DNA from: JAOUEA01 sp038249195
Lineage (GTDB): Bacteria; Actinomycetota; UBA4738; HRBIN12
DNA length: 64,000 nucleotides
Direction of reading: 5' to 3'
Assembly (NCBI GenBank): GCA_038249195.1
Contig: JBBRWM010000005.1
Coordinates: 204,472-268,471, forward strand
Shown: one piece after another, positions 1-9,198 of the stretch
How the letters are laid out: each line of letters begins with the position of its first letter
Position numbering within the stretch: the first letter of the stretch is position 1
Notes under the pieces: model-generated
The model's input: the letters and a program-made list of their open reading frames with translations, nothing else
Database searches by the model: none
What the model was told of the DNA's origin: nothing
Program-made: the position numbers and the translations under genes

Positions 1-1433
1 TGTGCTCCTACCTCCTCATCGGGTTCTGGTTCGAGAAGACCGACAACGCGAACGCGGCGAAGAAGGCGTTCGTCACCACCCGCATCGGCGACACCGCGAT
101 GCTGATCGGCATCGCGATGATCGTCATGAAGTTCGGGACCCTGAACTTCGAGGTGGTGTTCGGGACCGCCAACGCCACGCTGTCTAAGGGGGCGGCGACC
201 ACGATCGCGCTCTTGCTGTTCGCGGGCGCGGTCGGCAAGTCGGCCCAGGTCCCCCTGCACGTGTGGCTCCCCGACGCGATGGCCGGTCCCACGCCGGTGT
301 CCGCCCTGATCCACGCCGCCACGATGGTGACGGCGGGCGTGTACCTCGTCCTGCGCACGCACGTGCTGTTCGAGGTGAGCGGCGCCGCGCTCGTGGTCGT
401 GACCGTGATCGGCCTCATCACGATGCTGTATGCGGCCACGTGCGCGCTGGGCCAGGACGACCTCAAGCGGGTTCTCGCGTACTCCACCGTGAGCCAGCTC
501 GGCTACATGTTCATCGCCGCGGGGCTTCGCGCCTACGCCCTGGCGCTGTTCATGCTCGTGGCGCACGCCTTCTACAAGGGCCTGATGTTCCTGGCGGCGG
601 GCTCGGTGATGCACGGCATGCACGAAGAGACGGACATGAAGCAGATGGGGGGGCTCCTGCGGCGCATGCCGCTCACCGGGGCGACGTTCTTGATCGGCGC
701 CATCTCGCTCGCGGCCGTTCCGCCGTTCACCGGGTTCTTCGCCAAGGACGCGATCCTCGAGGTGGCGAACCACACCGGGCATCAGTGGGTCTACGTGCTC
801 GGCACCGTGGGGGCGGTCATCTCTGCCGCGTACATGGGCAGGCTCGTGTTCCTCACGCTGTTCGGCCGACCGCGGACGCAAGCGGCCGAGCACGCGCACG
901 AGTCGCCGCCCGTCATGACGGTGCCTCTCATCCTCCTCGCCGTGGGGGCGTTCGCGCTGGGGTTCGTGGTGGAACAGTCGCCCGAAGGAGCCTTCTCGCG
1001 GTGGGTCGAGTCGGCGCTGGGGGCGGTTCCCCGCGGCCCGCTCGGCCTCCCGACGACCGTGCTGATCGCGATCGCGACGGTGGTGGCCGTGGGGACGCTC
1101 ATCGCGACGTGGGTGATCTACGCTTCCGGGCGGGTCGACTGGATGGCGCTGCGCGTGCGGCTGGCACCGCTCCAACGGTTGTTCGAGCACGGCTGGTACA
1201 TCGACGACTACTACGCCACGGTGCTCGTGGCGCCCGGGAAGGCCGCTTCTGGCATCCTCGCCTACCGGTTCGACGCAGGGTTCATCGACGGCACGGTCAA
1301 CGCCGTCGGGGGCTCGACGCGGCGGCTCGCGGCGGTGGGTCGCAAGATCCAGACCGGGTACGTTCGGACCTACGCCCTCGCCCTGTTCGCGGGGGCCGTG
1401 GGGATCCTCGTGTACGTGGGGCTGCGACTGTGA
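1..1433 (+). CDS. nuoL: NADH-quinone oxidoreductase subunit L, set 1 (5' partial)
   Basis: Proton-pumping membrane-arm subunit of complex I. The reading frame is open from base 3, and about 476 C-terminal residues are visible out of the family's usual 600-650. It carries the antiporter-like core HVWLPDAMAGPTPVS with the channel Lys in VGKSAQVP, the motif DLKRVLAYSTVSQLGYM, and a late Lys in GFFAKDAIL. Many hydrophobic helices are followed by the amphipathic C-terminal region and a last membrane helix. The stop overlaps the GTG of the following nuoM by four bases (GTGA), so translation is probably coupled. A second, complete nuoL lies at 9192-11174. The start is outside the window. Confidence 0.97.
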   Translation, partial: CSYLLIGFWFEKTDNANAAKKAFVTTRIGDTAMLIGIAMIVMKFGTLNFEVVFGTANATLSKGAATTIALLLFAGAVGKSAQVPLHVWLPDAMAGPTPVSALIHAATMVTAGVYLVLRTHVLFEVSGAALVVVTVIGLITMLYAATCALGQDDLKRVLAYSTVSQLGYMFIAAGLRAYALALFMLVAHAFYKGLMFLAAGSVMHGMHEETDMKQMGGLLRRMPLTGATFLIGAISLAAVPPFTGFFAKDAILEVANHTGHQWVYVLGTVGAVISAAYMGRLVFLTLFGRPRTQAAEHAHESPPVMTVPLILLAVGAFALGFVVEQSPEGAFSRWVESALGAVPRGPLGLPTTVLIAIATVVAVGTLIATWVIYASGRVDWMALRVRLAPLQRLFEHGWYIDDYYATVLVAPGKAASGILAYRFDAGFIDGTVNAVGGSTRRLAAVGRKIQTGYVRTYALALFAGAVGILVYVGLRL

Positions 1434-2962
1434 GCGCGCACCTGCTGAGCCTCACGATCTTCCTCCCGCTCGTGGGCCTCGTGATCCTCTTGCTCGGCCG
1501 CGGGTTGTCGAACGATACGGCACGATGGATCGCGCTCAGCACGGCGCTCGCCACGTTCGTGGTCTCCATGATCGTGCTCGGGCGCTTCGACAGCTCGTTG
1601 GCCGCCTACCAGATGGTCGAACGCGCGTCGTGGATCCCCAGCATCGGACTGCAGTACCTCGTGGGCGTGGATGGCATCAGCTTGTGGATGGTGCTCCTGT
1701 CCACATTCCTGTTCCCGGTCGCGATCCTCGCGAGCTGGAAGGTGGACAAGGACGTCCGGCTGTACCTGGGCGCCATGCTTGCGCTGGAGACGGCCGTGCT
1801 GGGCACGTTCCTGACGCTCGACCTGCTCCTGTTCTTCCTGTTCTTCGAGGCGATCCTCGTGCCGATGTACCTGCTGATCGGTGGGTGGGGTGGCGACCGG
1901 CGGATCTACGCCGCCGTCAAGTTCTTCCTCTACACGATGGCCGGCTCTGCCTTCCTGCTCGTGGCCACCCTGTTCCTGGCCGCGCAGGCTGGGAGCAGTC
2001 TCGGCCACGTCACCTTCGACATCCGCGACCTGCAGGCGGTGGCGCACGGGCTGCCGGTGGCGACCACCCGCTGGCTCTTCCTGGCGTTCTTCGTGGCGTT
2101 CGCCGTGAAGGTGCCCATCTTCCCGCTGCACACCTGGCTGCCCGACGCGCACACCGAGGCTCCCACGGCCGGATCCGTGCTGCTCGCGGGCATCCTGTTG
2201 AAGGTGGGGGCGTACGGCCTGATCCGGTTCAACCTCGCGTTGTTCCCCGACGCCGCGAAGTACTTCGCGACGTTCGTCTCGATCCTCGCCGTGATCGGCA
2301 TCATCTACGGGGCGGTGGTGGCCCTGATCCAGACGGACCTCAAGCGGTTGGTCGCGTACTCGTCGGTGTCGCACCTGGGGTTCGTCGTGCTGGGGATCTT
2401 CGCGTTCACGGAGCAGGCCCTGACCGGCGGCGTCCTGCAGATGGTGAACCACGGGCTCGCGACGGGCGCCCTGTTCCTCCTGGTGGGGATGATGTACGAG
2501 CGCACGCACACCCGTGATCTGGGGAAGATGGGTGGCCTCGCCGGCGTGATGCCGTGGCTCATGGGCGCGTTCTTGTTCGCCGTCTTCGCGGCGGCGGGAC
2601 TGCCCGGGCTCAACAGCTTCGTCGGCGAGTTCCTGGTGATCGTGGGGACATTCGCCGTAAGCCCGTGGTTCGGGTCGCTCGCCGCCCTCGCCGTGATCCT
2701 CGCCGCGATCTATCTCCTGTGGAGCTACCAGCGGATGGCACAAGGGCCCGTGCGTGAGGAGCACCGCTACCTGCCCGATGTGAGTCTGCGCGAGGTGGCC
2801 GTCCTCGTGCCCGTCCTCTCGCTCCTGCTCGTGTTCGGCGTGTATCCCAAGGTCCTGACGGACCGGATCGACCCCTCCGCGAAGGCCGTCGTCGTGCACG
2901 TGGATCCCCAGGGTCAGCCGACGCAGGTCGGCCTGGTGCAGGCGCAGGAGAGCCCGCCATGA
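1430..2962 (+). CDS. nuoM: NADH-quinone oxidoreductase subunit M, set 1
   Basis: Antiporter-like membrane subunit of complex I, 510 aa. The GTG at 1430 was chosen because it overlaps the nuoL stop by four bases; the open frame extends upstream but only as antisense-like sequence within nuoL. Visible family features are the Glu in LFFEAILVPMYLLIG, the Lys in FAVKVPIFPLHTWLPDAH, the Lys in ILLKVGAYGLIRF, and the C-terminal Glu in NSFVGEFLVIVG, so all the proton-channel charges expected of NuoM are present. The end overlaps the nuoN ATG as ATGA. It is one of two nuoM copies in the window and diverges clearly from the copy at 11191. Confidence 0.97.
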   Translation: MSAHLLSLTIFLPLVGLVILLLGRGLSNDTARWIALSTALATFVVSMIVLGRFDSSLAAYQMVERASWIPSIGLQYLVGVDGISLWMVLLSTFLFPVAILASWKVDKDVRLYLGAMLALETAVLGTFLTLDLLLFFLFFEAILVPMYLLIGGWGGDRRIYAAVKFFLYTMAGSAFLLVATLFLAAQAGSSLGHVTFDIRDLQAVAHGLPVATTRWLFLAFFVAFAVKVPIFPLHTWLPDAHTEAPTAGSVLLAGILLKVGAYGLIRFNLALFPDAAKYFATFVSILAVIGIIYGAVVALIQTDLKRLVAYSSVSHLGFVVLGIFAFTEQALTGGVLQMVNHGLATGALFLLVGMMYERTHTRDLGKMGGLAGVMPWLMGAFLFAVFAAAGLPGLNSFVGEFLVIVGTFAVSPWFGSLAALAVILAAIYLLWSYQRMAQGPVREEHRYLPDVSLREVAVLVPVLSLLLVFGVYPKVLTDRIDPSAKAVVVHVDPQGQPTQVGLVQAQESPP

Positions 2963-4410
2963 TCGACACCCCGACCCTCGTGTTCGGTCCCGTCCTGCCG
3001 GAGCTCTTCCTGGTGGCCTTCGCGATCGTAGGCCTCCTGTACGAGGCCGTCGCGAAACGGTCCGATCGGTTGGTGCACCTCCTCATCGCGATGTCGGGGC
3101 TCGCCATGGCCGCGGCCTCCTCGATCATCTTGTGGAACTGGTCGGGCGACGCCACGGTGCTGGGCGGCACGGTGAACGCCGACCGTTTCGCCGTCGTGGG
3201 CCGGCTGCTGGTCATCGCGATCGCCGCGTTCGGCGTGCTGTACGGGAAGCACTACCTGGAGCGTTCCGAACCGCAGCCCCGCGGGGAGTTCTTCCCGCTC
3301 GTGTTGTTCGCGACCTCGGGGATGACCTTGATCGTTGCCTCGGCCGACCTGATCGTGACGTTCCTGGCGCTCGAGATCCTGTCGCTGTCGCTCTACGTGC
3401 TCACCGGTATCACGGGGCGTCGCGCCTCGAACGAGGCCGCGGTCAAGTATTTCCTCCTGGGCGCGGCCTCCTCGGCCTTCTTCCTCTACGGCGTGGCGAT
3501 GGCCTACGGCGCGACGAACACCACGTACATCACCGCCATGGCGCGCGCGCTCTCCGGCACGACCGGCAACCAGGCGATCGCACTGCTCGCCATGGCGTTC
3601 CTCGTGGTGGGCTTCGCGTTCAAGGTCTCGGCCGTGCCGTTTCACATGTGGACCCCCGACGTCTATCAGGGGGCGCCCACCCCGGTGACCGCCTACATGT
3701 CGACCTCGACCAAGGCCGCCGCGTTCCTGGCGCTGATACGGGTCTTCGACGTGGCCCTGCAGCCGCTCACCTGGGATTGGACGCCGGTGATCTGGGTGCT
3801 GGCGGCCCTGTCCATCGTGGTGGGCTCCGTGCTCGCGATCGCGCAGACCGACGTCAAGCGCATGCTCGCGTACTCGAGCATCGCCCAGGCCGGGTTCATC
3901 CTCACCGGCCTCACCTCCGCGAACAGCGTCGGCATCAGCGCGGCGATGTTCTACCTGGTGGCGTACGCCGCGATGACGCTCGGCGCCTTCGGCGTCGTGA
4001 TGCTGGTGTCCGCGCGCGGCGAGGAGCAGACGTCGCTTTCGTCCTACACGGGGCTCTTCCGGCGCAGCCCCCTGTTGGCGGGGTTGATGACCGTGTTCCT
4101 GCTGTCGCTCGCCGGCATCCCGCCGACGGCGGGTTTCATCGCCAAGGTCGGTGTCTTCTCTGCCGCCAGCAGCGCCGGCTACTGGCCCCTCGTGCTGATC
4201 GGCACGCTTGCGAGCGTGGCCGCGGCGTTCTTCTACCTCCGCGTCGTGGTGCTGATGGTCATGCGTGAGCCCGAGGGCTCCCACGACGAAGATCCCTCGT
4301 TGATGCCCCGGGTGGCCCTCGTCGTCCTCGCCGGAGCTACGATCCTGCTCGGCGTGCTGCCCGGCCTCATCACCGGCTTGTTGCGGGACGCCTCGGTGCT
4401 GAGATGGTGA
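2959..4410 (+). CDS. nuoN: NADH-quinone oxidoreductase subunit N, set 1
   Basis: Third antiporter-like subunit of complex I, 483 aa. It contains PFHMWTPDVYQGAPTPV followed by STSTKAAAF, so the TM7 Lys (GFAFKVSAVP), the TM8 Lys (codon 3712-3714) and the TM12 Lys (GFIAKVGVF) are all kept, as is the TM5 Glu (LALEILSLSLY). The ATG overlaps the nuoM stop (ATGA). Seven bases separate it from the polyprenyl synthase gene, so they are likely co-transcribed. This copy looks like a standard proton-pumping NuoN, unlike the second copy at 12737. Confidence 0.97.
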   Translation: MIDTPTLVFGPVLPELFLVAFAIVGLLYEAVAKRSDRLVHLLIAMSGLAMAAASSIILWNWSGDATVLGGTVNADRFAVVGRLLVIAIAAFGVLYGKHYLERSEPQPRGEFFPLVLFATSGMTLIVASADLIVTFLALEILSLSLYVLTGITGRRASNEAAVKYFLLGAASSAFFLYGVAMAYGATNTTYITAMARALSGTTGNQAIALLAMAFLVVGFAFKVSAVPFHMWTPDVYQGAPTPVTAYMSTSTKAAAFLALIRVFDVALQPLTWDWTPVIWVLAALSIVVGSVLAIAQTDVKRMLAYSSIAQAGFILTGLTSANSVGISAAMFYLVAYAAMTLGAFGVVMLVSARGEEQTSLSSYTGLFRRSPLLAGLMTVFLLSLAGIPPTAGFIAKVGVFSAASSAGYWPLVLIGTLASVAAAFFYLRVVVLMVMREPEGSHDEDPSLMPRVALVVLAGATILLGVLPGLITGLLRDASVLRW

Positions 4411-4417
4411 GGATGCG

Positions 4418-5431
4418 ATGAGCCGCCGTGTGATCCCCGGATTGGAGGCCCCCGACGCCGCGTTGGAGTCGGAGGTCCGAACGCACCTGGACCAGGTCGA
4501 GCAGGCCCTCGAGAAGTCCGTGCGGGTGGAGTCTTCGGGCCTGCTATCGGAAACGTCCTCCTACCTGATCGCCGCGGGAGGCAAGCGGTTCCGAGCGATG
4601 CTCGTCCTGCTCGCCGGGTATTTCGGCGATCCCGCCGACCCTCGGTTGATCCCGGGATCGGTCTCCATCGAGCTCGTGCACCTCGCCACGCTGTACCACG
4701 ACGACGTGATCGACGAGGCGGATGCGCGCCGGGGGGCCCCGAGCGCCAACAGCCGGTGGGACAACACCGTGGCGATCCTCACGGGCGATTTCCTGTTCGC
4801 GCGCGCCTCGGAGATCTCCACCGAGCTGGGCACCGAGGTATGCCGGCTCCTCGCGCGAACGATCGCGGTGCTGTGCGACGGTCAGATCCGCGAGGTGGAG
4901 AGCTCCGCGAAGGTGGATCAAGCGGTGGGGAACTACCTGGAGATCATCCGGCGCAAGACGGCCTCGCTGATCGGTACGTCGTGCCGCCTCGGAGGCATGT
5001 TGTCCGACGCCACGCCCGAGCGCACGGACATCCTGGAGGCCTTCGGCGATGCCCTGGGGATGGCCTACCAGCTCTCCGACGACATCATGGACATCACGGC
5101 ATCGCAGATGGAGCTGGGCAAGGAGCCGGGCGTCGACCTCAAGGAGGGCGTCTACACCCTGCCGGTGCTCCACGCCCTCGCCCACAACGAACGGCGTGAG
5201 GAGCTCGCGCGGATCCTCGGCCACGGAGCTCCCGACGGCGAGATGCTGGATCGCGCGCTCGAGATCGTGCGAAGCGGGGGGTCGGTCGAACACGCCCGTG
5301 CCGCCGTGACCGACGAGGTTGCGCGTGCCATCGGCCTCGCGGAGCGGCTGTCGACCGGGCCCGCTCGCCACGCCCTCGTCCAGCTCGCGCGCTTCCTGGC
5401 GGCGCGCTGCGGAGCGGAGCAACCCGCGTGA
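4418..5431 (+). CDS. trans-polyprenyl diphosphate synthase (probably menaquinone side chain)
   Basis: Builds a long isoprenoid diphosphate by adding isopentenyl diphosphate to an allylic primer; 337 aa, normal for the family. The two aspartate-rich Mg2+-binding motifs are clear: first LYHDDVIDEADARRG (about residues 91-105), second LSDDIMDI (about residues 225-232). GGKRFRAML near residue 54 is the usual substrate-binding Gly-Lys-Arg segment. It sits between nuoN set 1 and nuoA, seven bases after nuoN. That position suggests hepta- to nonaprenyl synthesis for menaquinone, the electron acceptor of complex I. The chain length cannot be read reliably from the sequence. Confidence 0.9.
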   Translation: MSRRVIPGLEAPDAALESEVRTHLDQVEQALEKSVRVESSGLLSETSSYLIAAGGKRFRAMLVLLAGYFGDPADPRLIPGSVSIELVHLATLYHDDVIDEADARRGAPSANSRWDNTVAILTGDFLFARASEISTELGTEVCRLLARTIAVLCDGQIREVESSAKVDQAVGNYLEIIRRKTASLIGTSCRLGGMLSDATPERTDILEAFGDALGMAYQLSDDIMDITASQMELGKEPGVDLKEGVYTLPVLHALAHNERREELARILGHGAPDGEMLDRALEIVRSGGSVEHARAAVTDEVARAIGLAERLSTGPARHALVQLARFLAARCGAEQPA

Positions 5432-5488
5432 TCGGCCGGCCGGTTCGCCCATGGGATCCTGCTAGGATCCGCGCGCGAGAGAGGGGTC

Positions 5489-5854
5489 ATGCCTAACTAC
5501 TTCGAGTCCTACGCGGTCGTGCTCGCGGTCTTGGTCGCCGGGGCCTTGTTGGTGGGTGTCGCCTTTGGGACCGCCCGGCTCGTGGCCCCGCATAACCCCA
5601 ACCACAGCAAGCTCACCACCTACGAGTGCGGCATCGACCCGGTCGGCGAGGGCTGGTCGCAGAGCCAGGTCCGCTACTACGTCTACGGCTTCCTCTTCGT
5701 GATCTTCGACGTGGAGAGCGTGTTCCTGTTCCCCTGGGCCCGGGTGTTCCAGCGCCTCGGCTACACGGCGGTGTTCGAGATGGCGCTGTTCGTCTTGATC
5801 CTCGCGGTAGGGCTGCTCTATGCCTGGCGGAAGGGGGTCTTGAAGTGGGCCTGA
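5489..5854 (+). CDS. nuoA: NADH-quinone oxidoreductase subunit A
   Basis: Small membrane subunit of complex I, 121 aa, with three predicted membrane helices. The conserved loop KLTTYECGIDPVGEG is present, followed by VRYYVYGFLFVIFDVE with its conserved acidic residues. A purine-rich stretch (gagagagggg) lies just upstream of the ATG. The 57 bases between the prenyl synthase stop and this ATG are the largest gap in the respiratory block and could hold an internal promoter. The end overlaps nuoB by ten bases. Confidence 0.97.
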   Translation: MPNYFESYAVVLAVLVAGALLVGVAFGTARLVAPHNPNHSKLTTYECGIDPVGEGWSQSQVRYYVYGFLFVIFDVESVFLFPWARVFQRLGYTAVFEMALFVLILAVGLLYAWRKGVLKWA

Positions 5855-6357
5855 TCACCGACAAGACCCCGCTGCCGAAGGTCCAACCCGTCAAGTTCAT
5901 CCTCAACTGGGGCCGCCGGTATTCCCTGTGGGTCATGAACTTCGGCCTCGCCTGCTGTGCCATCGAATTCATCGCCGCGTCCACGTCGAAGAACGACTTC
6001 ATCCGGCTGGGCGTGATCCCCTTCGCGCACGGCCCCCGCCAGGCGGACCTGCTGGTGGTGGCCGGCACACTCACGGACAAGATGGCCCCGGCCCTCAAGC
6101 GCGTGTACGACCAGATGCCCGAGCCCAAGTACGTGATCTCGTTCGGCTCGTGCTCCAACTGCGGTGGTCCGTACTGGGACTCCTACTCGGTCACCAAGGG
6201 CGTTGACCAGATCGTCCCCATCGACGTCTACGTGCCCGGCTGCCCCCCGCGCCCCGAGGCGCTCCTCCACGGCATCATCAAGCTGCAGGAGAAGATCAAG
6301 GACGAGGACATCCAGGAGAAGTTCCGTGGCCATCACGCCCAGCCCGCTCCCTCCTGA
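5845..6357 (+). CDS. nuoB: NADH-quinone oxidoreductase subunit B
   Basis: Carries the terminal N2 [4Fe-4S] cluster that passes electrons to quinone; 170 aa. The ligands are visible: the tandem Cys in GLACCAIEF, one in SFGSCSNCGG and one in YVPGCPPRPEA. The GTG at 5845 was chosen because it overlaps nuoA by ten bases and gives the usual N-terminus; the open frame upstream lies inside nuoA in another frame. It acts at the junction of the peripheral and membrane arms, together with NuoD, which is not encoded nearby. Confidence 0.97.
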   Translation: MGLITDKTPLPKVQPVKFILNWGRRYSLWVMNFGLACCAIEFIAASTSKNDFIRLGVIPFAHGPRQADLLVVAGTLTDKMAPALKRVYDQMPEPKYVISFGSCSNCGGPYWDSYSVTKGVDQIVPIDVYVPGCPPRPEALLHGIIKLQEKIKDEDIQEKFRGHHAQPAPS

Positions 6358-6853
6358 GGAGGTGGTCTCCCGGCTCCGCGCTCGGTTCGGGGCGGACGTC
6401 ACGGAGGCCGCCGACGCCTTCGGCCACCCCGTCGTGACGGTCACGGTGGAGCGCTACCACGACCTGGTTCGGTTCCTGCGCGACGAGCCCGAGTTCGCGT
6501 GCGACTACTGCGACTTCACGGGCGCCGTGGACCGCGGCGATGAGGGCGGCTTCGAAGTCCTGACGCACGTCTTCTCGACCACGCACCATCACAACGTCCG
6601 CGTGCGCGTCCGGCTGCCGCACGAGAACCCGGTGTGCCCCACCGTCTCGGACCTCTACCCCACGTGCAACTGGCACGAGCGCGAGACGATGGAGATGTTC
6701 GGGATCCGCTTCGAGGGGCATCCCCAGCCCGTGAAGCTGCTGCTATCCGAGCCGTTCGAAGGCTATCCGCTCCGCAAGGACTTCGCCCTGATGACCCGCC
6801 AGGCCAAGCCGTGGCCGGGCGCCGTCGAGGGCGAGGAGGACGAGGACGAGTGA
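6326..6853 (+). CDS. nuoC: NADH-quinone oxidoreductase subunit C
   Basis: Peripheral-arm subunit of complex I, 175 aa. It is a stand-alone NuoC, not the NuoCD fusion of enterobacteria. The signature WHERETMEMFGIRFEGHP lies near residues 116-132, followed by YPLRKDFAL. The C-terminus is acidic (GEEDEDE). The GTG at 6326 overlaps nuoB by 32 bases; a later start is possible but would shorten the N-terminus. nuoH follows directly, with a four-base overlap, where nuoD would normally stand. Confidence 0.95.
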   Translation: MAITPSPLPPEEVVSRLRARFGADVTEAADAFGHPVVTVTVERYHDLVRFLRDEPEFACDYCDFTGAVDRGDEGGFEVLTHVFSTTHHHNVRVRVRLPHENPVCPTVSDLYPTCNWHERETMEMFGIRFEGHPQPVKLLLSEPFEGYPLRKDFALMTRQAKPWPGAVEGEEDEDE

Positions 6854-7857
6854 TCGCCACCACCGGCGTATCCATCTTCGACGACTGGACCGGCAACTTC
6901 TGGTTGGCCCTCGTCCTCAAGACGGTCGTGGTGATGCTCTTCTTCCTGGTGGTGCCGCTGGTGGTGGGCTACATGGAGCACAAGGTGCTGGCCCACATGC
7001 AGTCCCGGGTAGGGCCCATGGAGGCCGGCGCCTTTCACGGGTGGGCCCAGCTCGTCGCCGACGGCGTGAAGTTCATCCAGAAAGAGGACATCGTCCCGGA
7101 GGCGGCCGACCGCACGGTGTTCACCCTCGCGCCCGCGGTGGCCATGATCCCGTACATCGCGATCTTGGTGGTGCTGCCATTCAGCCCGACGGCGTTCGCC
7201 CTGAATCTCGACGTGGGGATCTTCTTCGTGATGGCGATGTCGTCGGTATCGGTGATCGGTGTGCTGATGGCCGGCTGGTCCTCCGCTAACAAGTTCTCGC
7301 TGATCGGGGCGCTGCGCGCCGCAGCACAGCTCATCGCCTACGAGCTCCCGCTCGTCCTGGCCGCCGCCGGCGTCGTGATGCTCGCCGGCACCCTGTCCTT
7401 GGTGGGGATCGTGGAGGCGCAGCGCGGGCTGTGGAACGTGGTCCCGTTGTTCCCGCTCTTCTTGATCTTCATGATGGCCTCGATCGCCGAGCTCACGCGC
7501 CCGCCCTTCGACATGCCCGTGGCGGACTCGGAGATCATCTTCGGCGCCTACACCGAGTACACAGGGCTGAAGTTCGCCTTCTTCCTGCTGGCGGAGTACG
7601 GCGGCATCGTGGCGCTCTCGGGGGTCGCCTCGGTGCTGTTCCTGGGCGGCTACCTGGGGCTGCCCTTGATCCCGTTGCCGCCGCCCGTGTGGATGATGGG
7701 CAAGATCATCGCGCTATCGTTCTTCGTCATCTGGCTGCGGGCGACCTACCCGCGCCTGCGGGAGGATCAGCTCCAGCGGTTCGCCTGGCTCGCGTTGATC
7801 CCGATCTCGCTGGTCTGGATCCTGGGTACCGCGTTCGTCAAGGTCGCGGCGCAATAG
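6850..7857 (+). CDS. nuoH: NADH-quinone oxidoreductase subunit H
   Basis: Membrane subunit that forms much of the quinone chamber, 335 aa with about eight helices. Recognisable segments are YMEHKVLAHMQSRVGP near the N-terminus, ADGVKFIQKEDIVPE, and TRPPFDMPVADSEIIFGAY followed by TEYTGLKFAFFLLAEY. The GTG at 6850 overlaps the nuoC stop (GTGA). nuoG, which usually precedes nuoH in a complete operon, is missing, as are D, E and F. Confidence 0.97.
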   Translation: MIATTGVSIFDDWTGNFWLALVLKTVVVMLFFLVVPLVVGYMEHKVLAHMQSRVGPMEAGAFHGWAQLVADGVKFIQKEDIVPEAADRTVFTLAPAVAMIPYIAILVVLPFSPTAFALNLDVGIFFVMAMSSVSVIGVLMAGWSSANKFSLIGALRAAAQLIAYELPLVLAAAGVVMLAGTLSLVGIVEAQRGLWNVVPLFPLFLIFMMASIAELTRPPFDMPVADSEIIFGAYTEYTGLKFAFFLLAEYGGIVALSGVASVLFLGGYLGLPLIPLPPPVWMMGKIIALSFFVIWLRATYPRLREDQLQRFAWLALIPISLVWILGTAFVKVAAQ

Positions 7858-7871
7858 AGGGGCGGGGGAGC

Positions 7872-8396
7872 GTGGAGAACGAGAAGAAGGACCAACCGGA
7901 GTCGGGGTTCGGGCAGGGGCTCCTGAAGGGGCTCGGGGTCACCCTCAAGACCATGCTGCGCCCTGCCATGACCCAGCAGTACCCCCACGTCAAGCCCGAC
8001 CTCCCCGCGCGCACGCGCGGAGTCATCGCCCTCAAACAGGAGAACTGCACCGTCTGCTACAAGTGCGCGCGCGAGTGCCCCGATTGGTGCATCTATATCG
8101 ACGCGCACAAGGAGCAGCACGAGCCCGCGGCGGGTGGCAGGGCGCGCTCGGCCAAGATCCTCGACCGCTTCGCTATCGACTACGCGCTGTGCATGTACTG
8201 CGGCATCTGCGTGGAGGTCTGCCCCTTCGACGCGCTGTTCTGGAGCCCCGAGTTCGAATACTCGGAGTACGGGCAGGCCGAGCTCGTGCACGAGAAGGAG
8301 CGGCTGGAGGACTGGACCTACACGGTGCTGCCGCCTCCCGCGTTGGAAGAAGGCGCCGAAGCCCCGGAAGAGGCTCCCGAGGAGGAGGCCTCGTGA
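7872..8396 (+). CDS. nuoI: NADH-quinone oxidoreductase subunit I
   Basis: Ferredoxin-like subunit carrying the N6a and N6b [4Fe-4S] clusters, 174 aa. Two CxxCxxCxxxCP motifs are present: CTVCYKCARECP (near residue 59) and CMYCGICVEVCP (near residue 107). The N-terminus is amphipathic and the C-terminus is Glu-rich. A start at GTG 7872 follows the purine-rich gaggggcgggggagc, 14 bases after the nuoH stop. The end overlaps nuoJ as GTGA. Confidence 0.97.
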   Translation: MENEKKDQPESGFGQGLLKGLGVTLKTMLRPAMTQQYPHVKPDLPARTRGVIALKQENCTVCYKCARECPDWCIYIDAHKEQHEPAAGGRARSAKILDRFAIDYALCMYCGICVEVCPFDALFWSPEFEYSEYGQAELVHEKERLEDWTYTVLPPPALEEGAEAPEEAPEEEAS

Positions 8397-8899
8397 CGGC
8401 ACAGGAGTATGCGTTCCTGGTGCTCGCGATGGTGGGCAGCGTCAGCGCCGTCGCGGTCGTCACGGCGCGCAACGTCGTGCACGCGGCGCTCTATCTCGTG
8501 GTGACGTTGCTCTGCGTCGGCGCGACGTACCTCGTGCTCGGGGCGGAGTTCGTCGGCTGGGTGCAGATCCTGATCTACGTGGGCGCCATCGTCATCTTGT
8601 TCCTGTTCGGACTCATGCTCACCAAGGCACCTATCGGACGCGACACGCTGGACAACCAACAGCGGTGGATCGGCGCGATCGTGGGCGCCGGCGTGTTCGC
8701 CGGGCTCGTCTTCCTGATCCAGCAGGCGTGGCCGTTGCAGGACGCCTCCAAGAGTTACGGCTCGTTCTCCGGGAGCACAGCGGTGGTCGGCGACGCGATC
8801 TTCCGCAGCTACATCCTGCCGTTCGAGGCCATCTCGTTCCTGCTGCTGGCTGCGCTGATCGGCGCCATCGTGCTTGCTCGCAAGGACGACGGCGCATGA
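8393..8899 (+). CDS. nuoJ: NADH-quinone oxidoreductase subunit J
   Basis: Membrane subunit with about five helices, 168 aa, including the pi-bulge helix region that follows the segment LVVTLLCVGATYLVLGAEF. The motif GWVQILIYVGAIVILFLF is typical of NuoJ. The GTG at 8393 overlaps nuoI and the end overlaps the nuoK ATG as ATGA, consistent with coupled translation. Confidence 0.96.
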   Translation: MTAQEYAFLVLAMVGSVSAVAVVTARNVVHAALYLVVTLLCVGATYLVLGAEFVGWVQILIYVGAIVILFLFGLMLTKAPIGRDTLDNQQRWIGAIVGAGVFAGLVFLIQQAWPLQDASKSYGSFSGSTAVVGDAIFRSYILPFEAISFLLLAALIGAIVLARKDDGA

Positions 8900-9198
8900 T
8901 CCGGTTGCCGTTCGTGCTCTTCTTCTCCGCGTTGCTGTTCTCGGCCGGTGTATACGGCGTCCTGGCGCGCCGCAACGCGATCATGGTGTTGATGGCTATC
9001 GAGTTGATGCTGAACGCCGTCAACGTGAACCTGGTCGGGTTCTCCGCCTACCTCAAGGACGTCACGGGACAGGTGTTCGCGCTGTTCGTGATCGCGGTGG
9101 CCGCGGCCGAGGTCGGCATCGGGCTGGCGATCGTGATCCTGCTCTTCCGCAACCGTCAGTCGATCAACGTGGACGAGGTGAGCCTCCTCAAGTGGTAG
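8896..9198 (+). CDS. nuoK: NADH-quinone oxidoreductase subunit K
   Basis: Three-helix membrane subunit, 100 aa, the usual length. The two conserved buried Glu residues are visible in MAIELMLNAVNVN and AAAEVGIGLAIVI. It shows the MrpC-like pattern. It overlaps nuoJ at the 5' end and nuoL set 2 at the 3' end. Confidence 0.97.
   Translation: MIRLPFVLFFSALLFSAGVYGVLARRNAIMVLMAIELMLNAVNVNLVGFSAYLKDVTGQVFALFVIAVAAAEVGIGLAIVILLFRNRQSINVDEVSLLKW

Noticed and set aside
1370..2899. 509-residue open frame antisense to nuoM
   Set aside because: Its composition (Glu, His, Arg, Gln-rich low complexity) is that of a shadow of a high-GC coding strand, and it shows no family motif.
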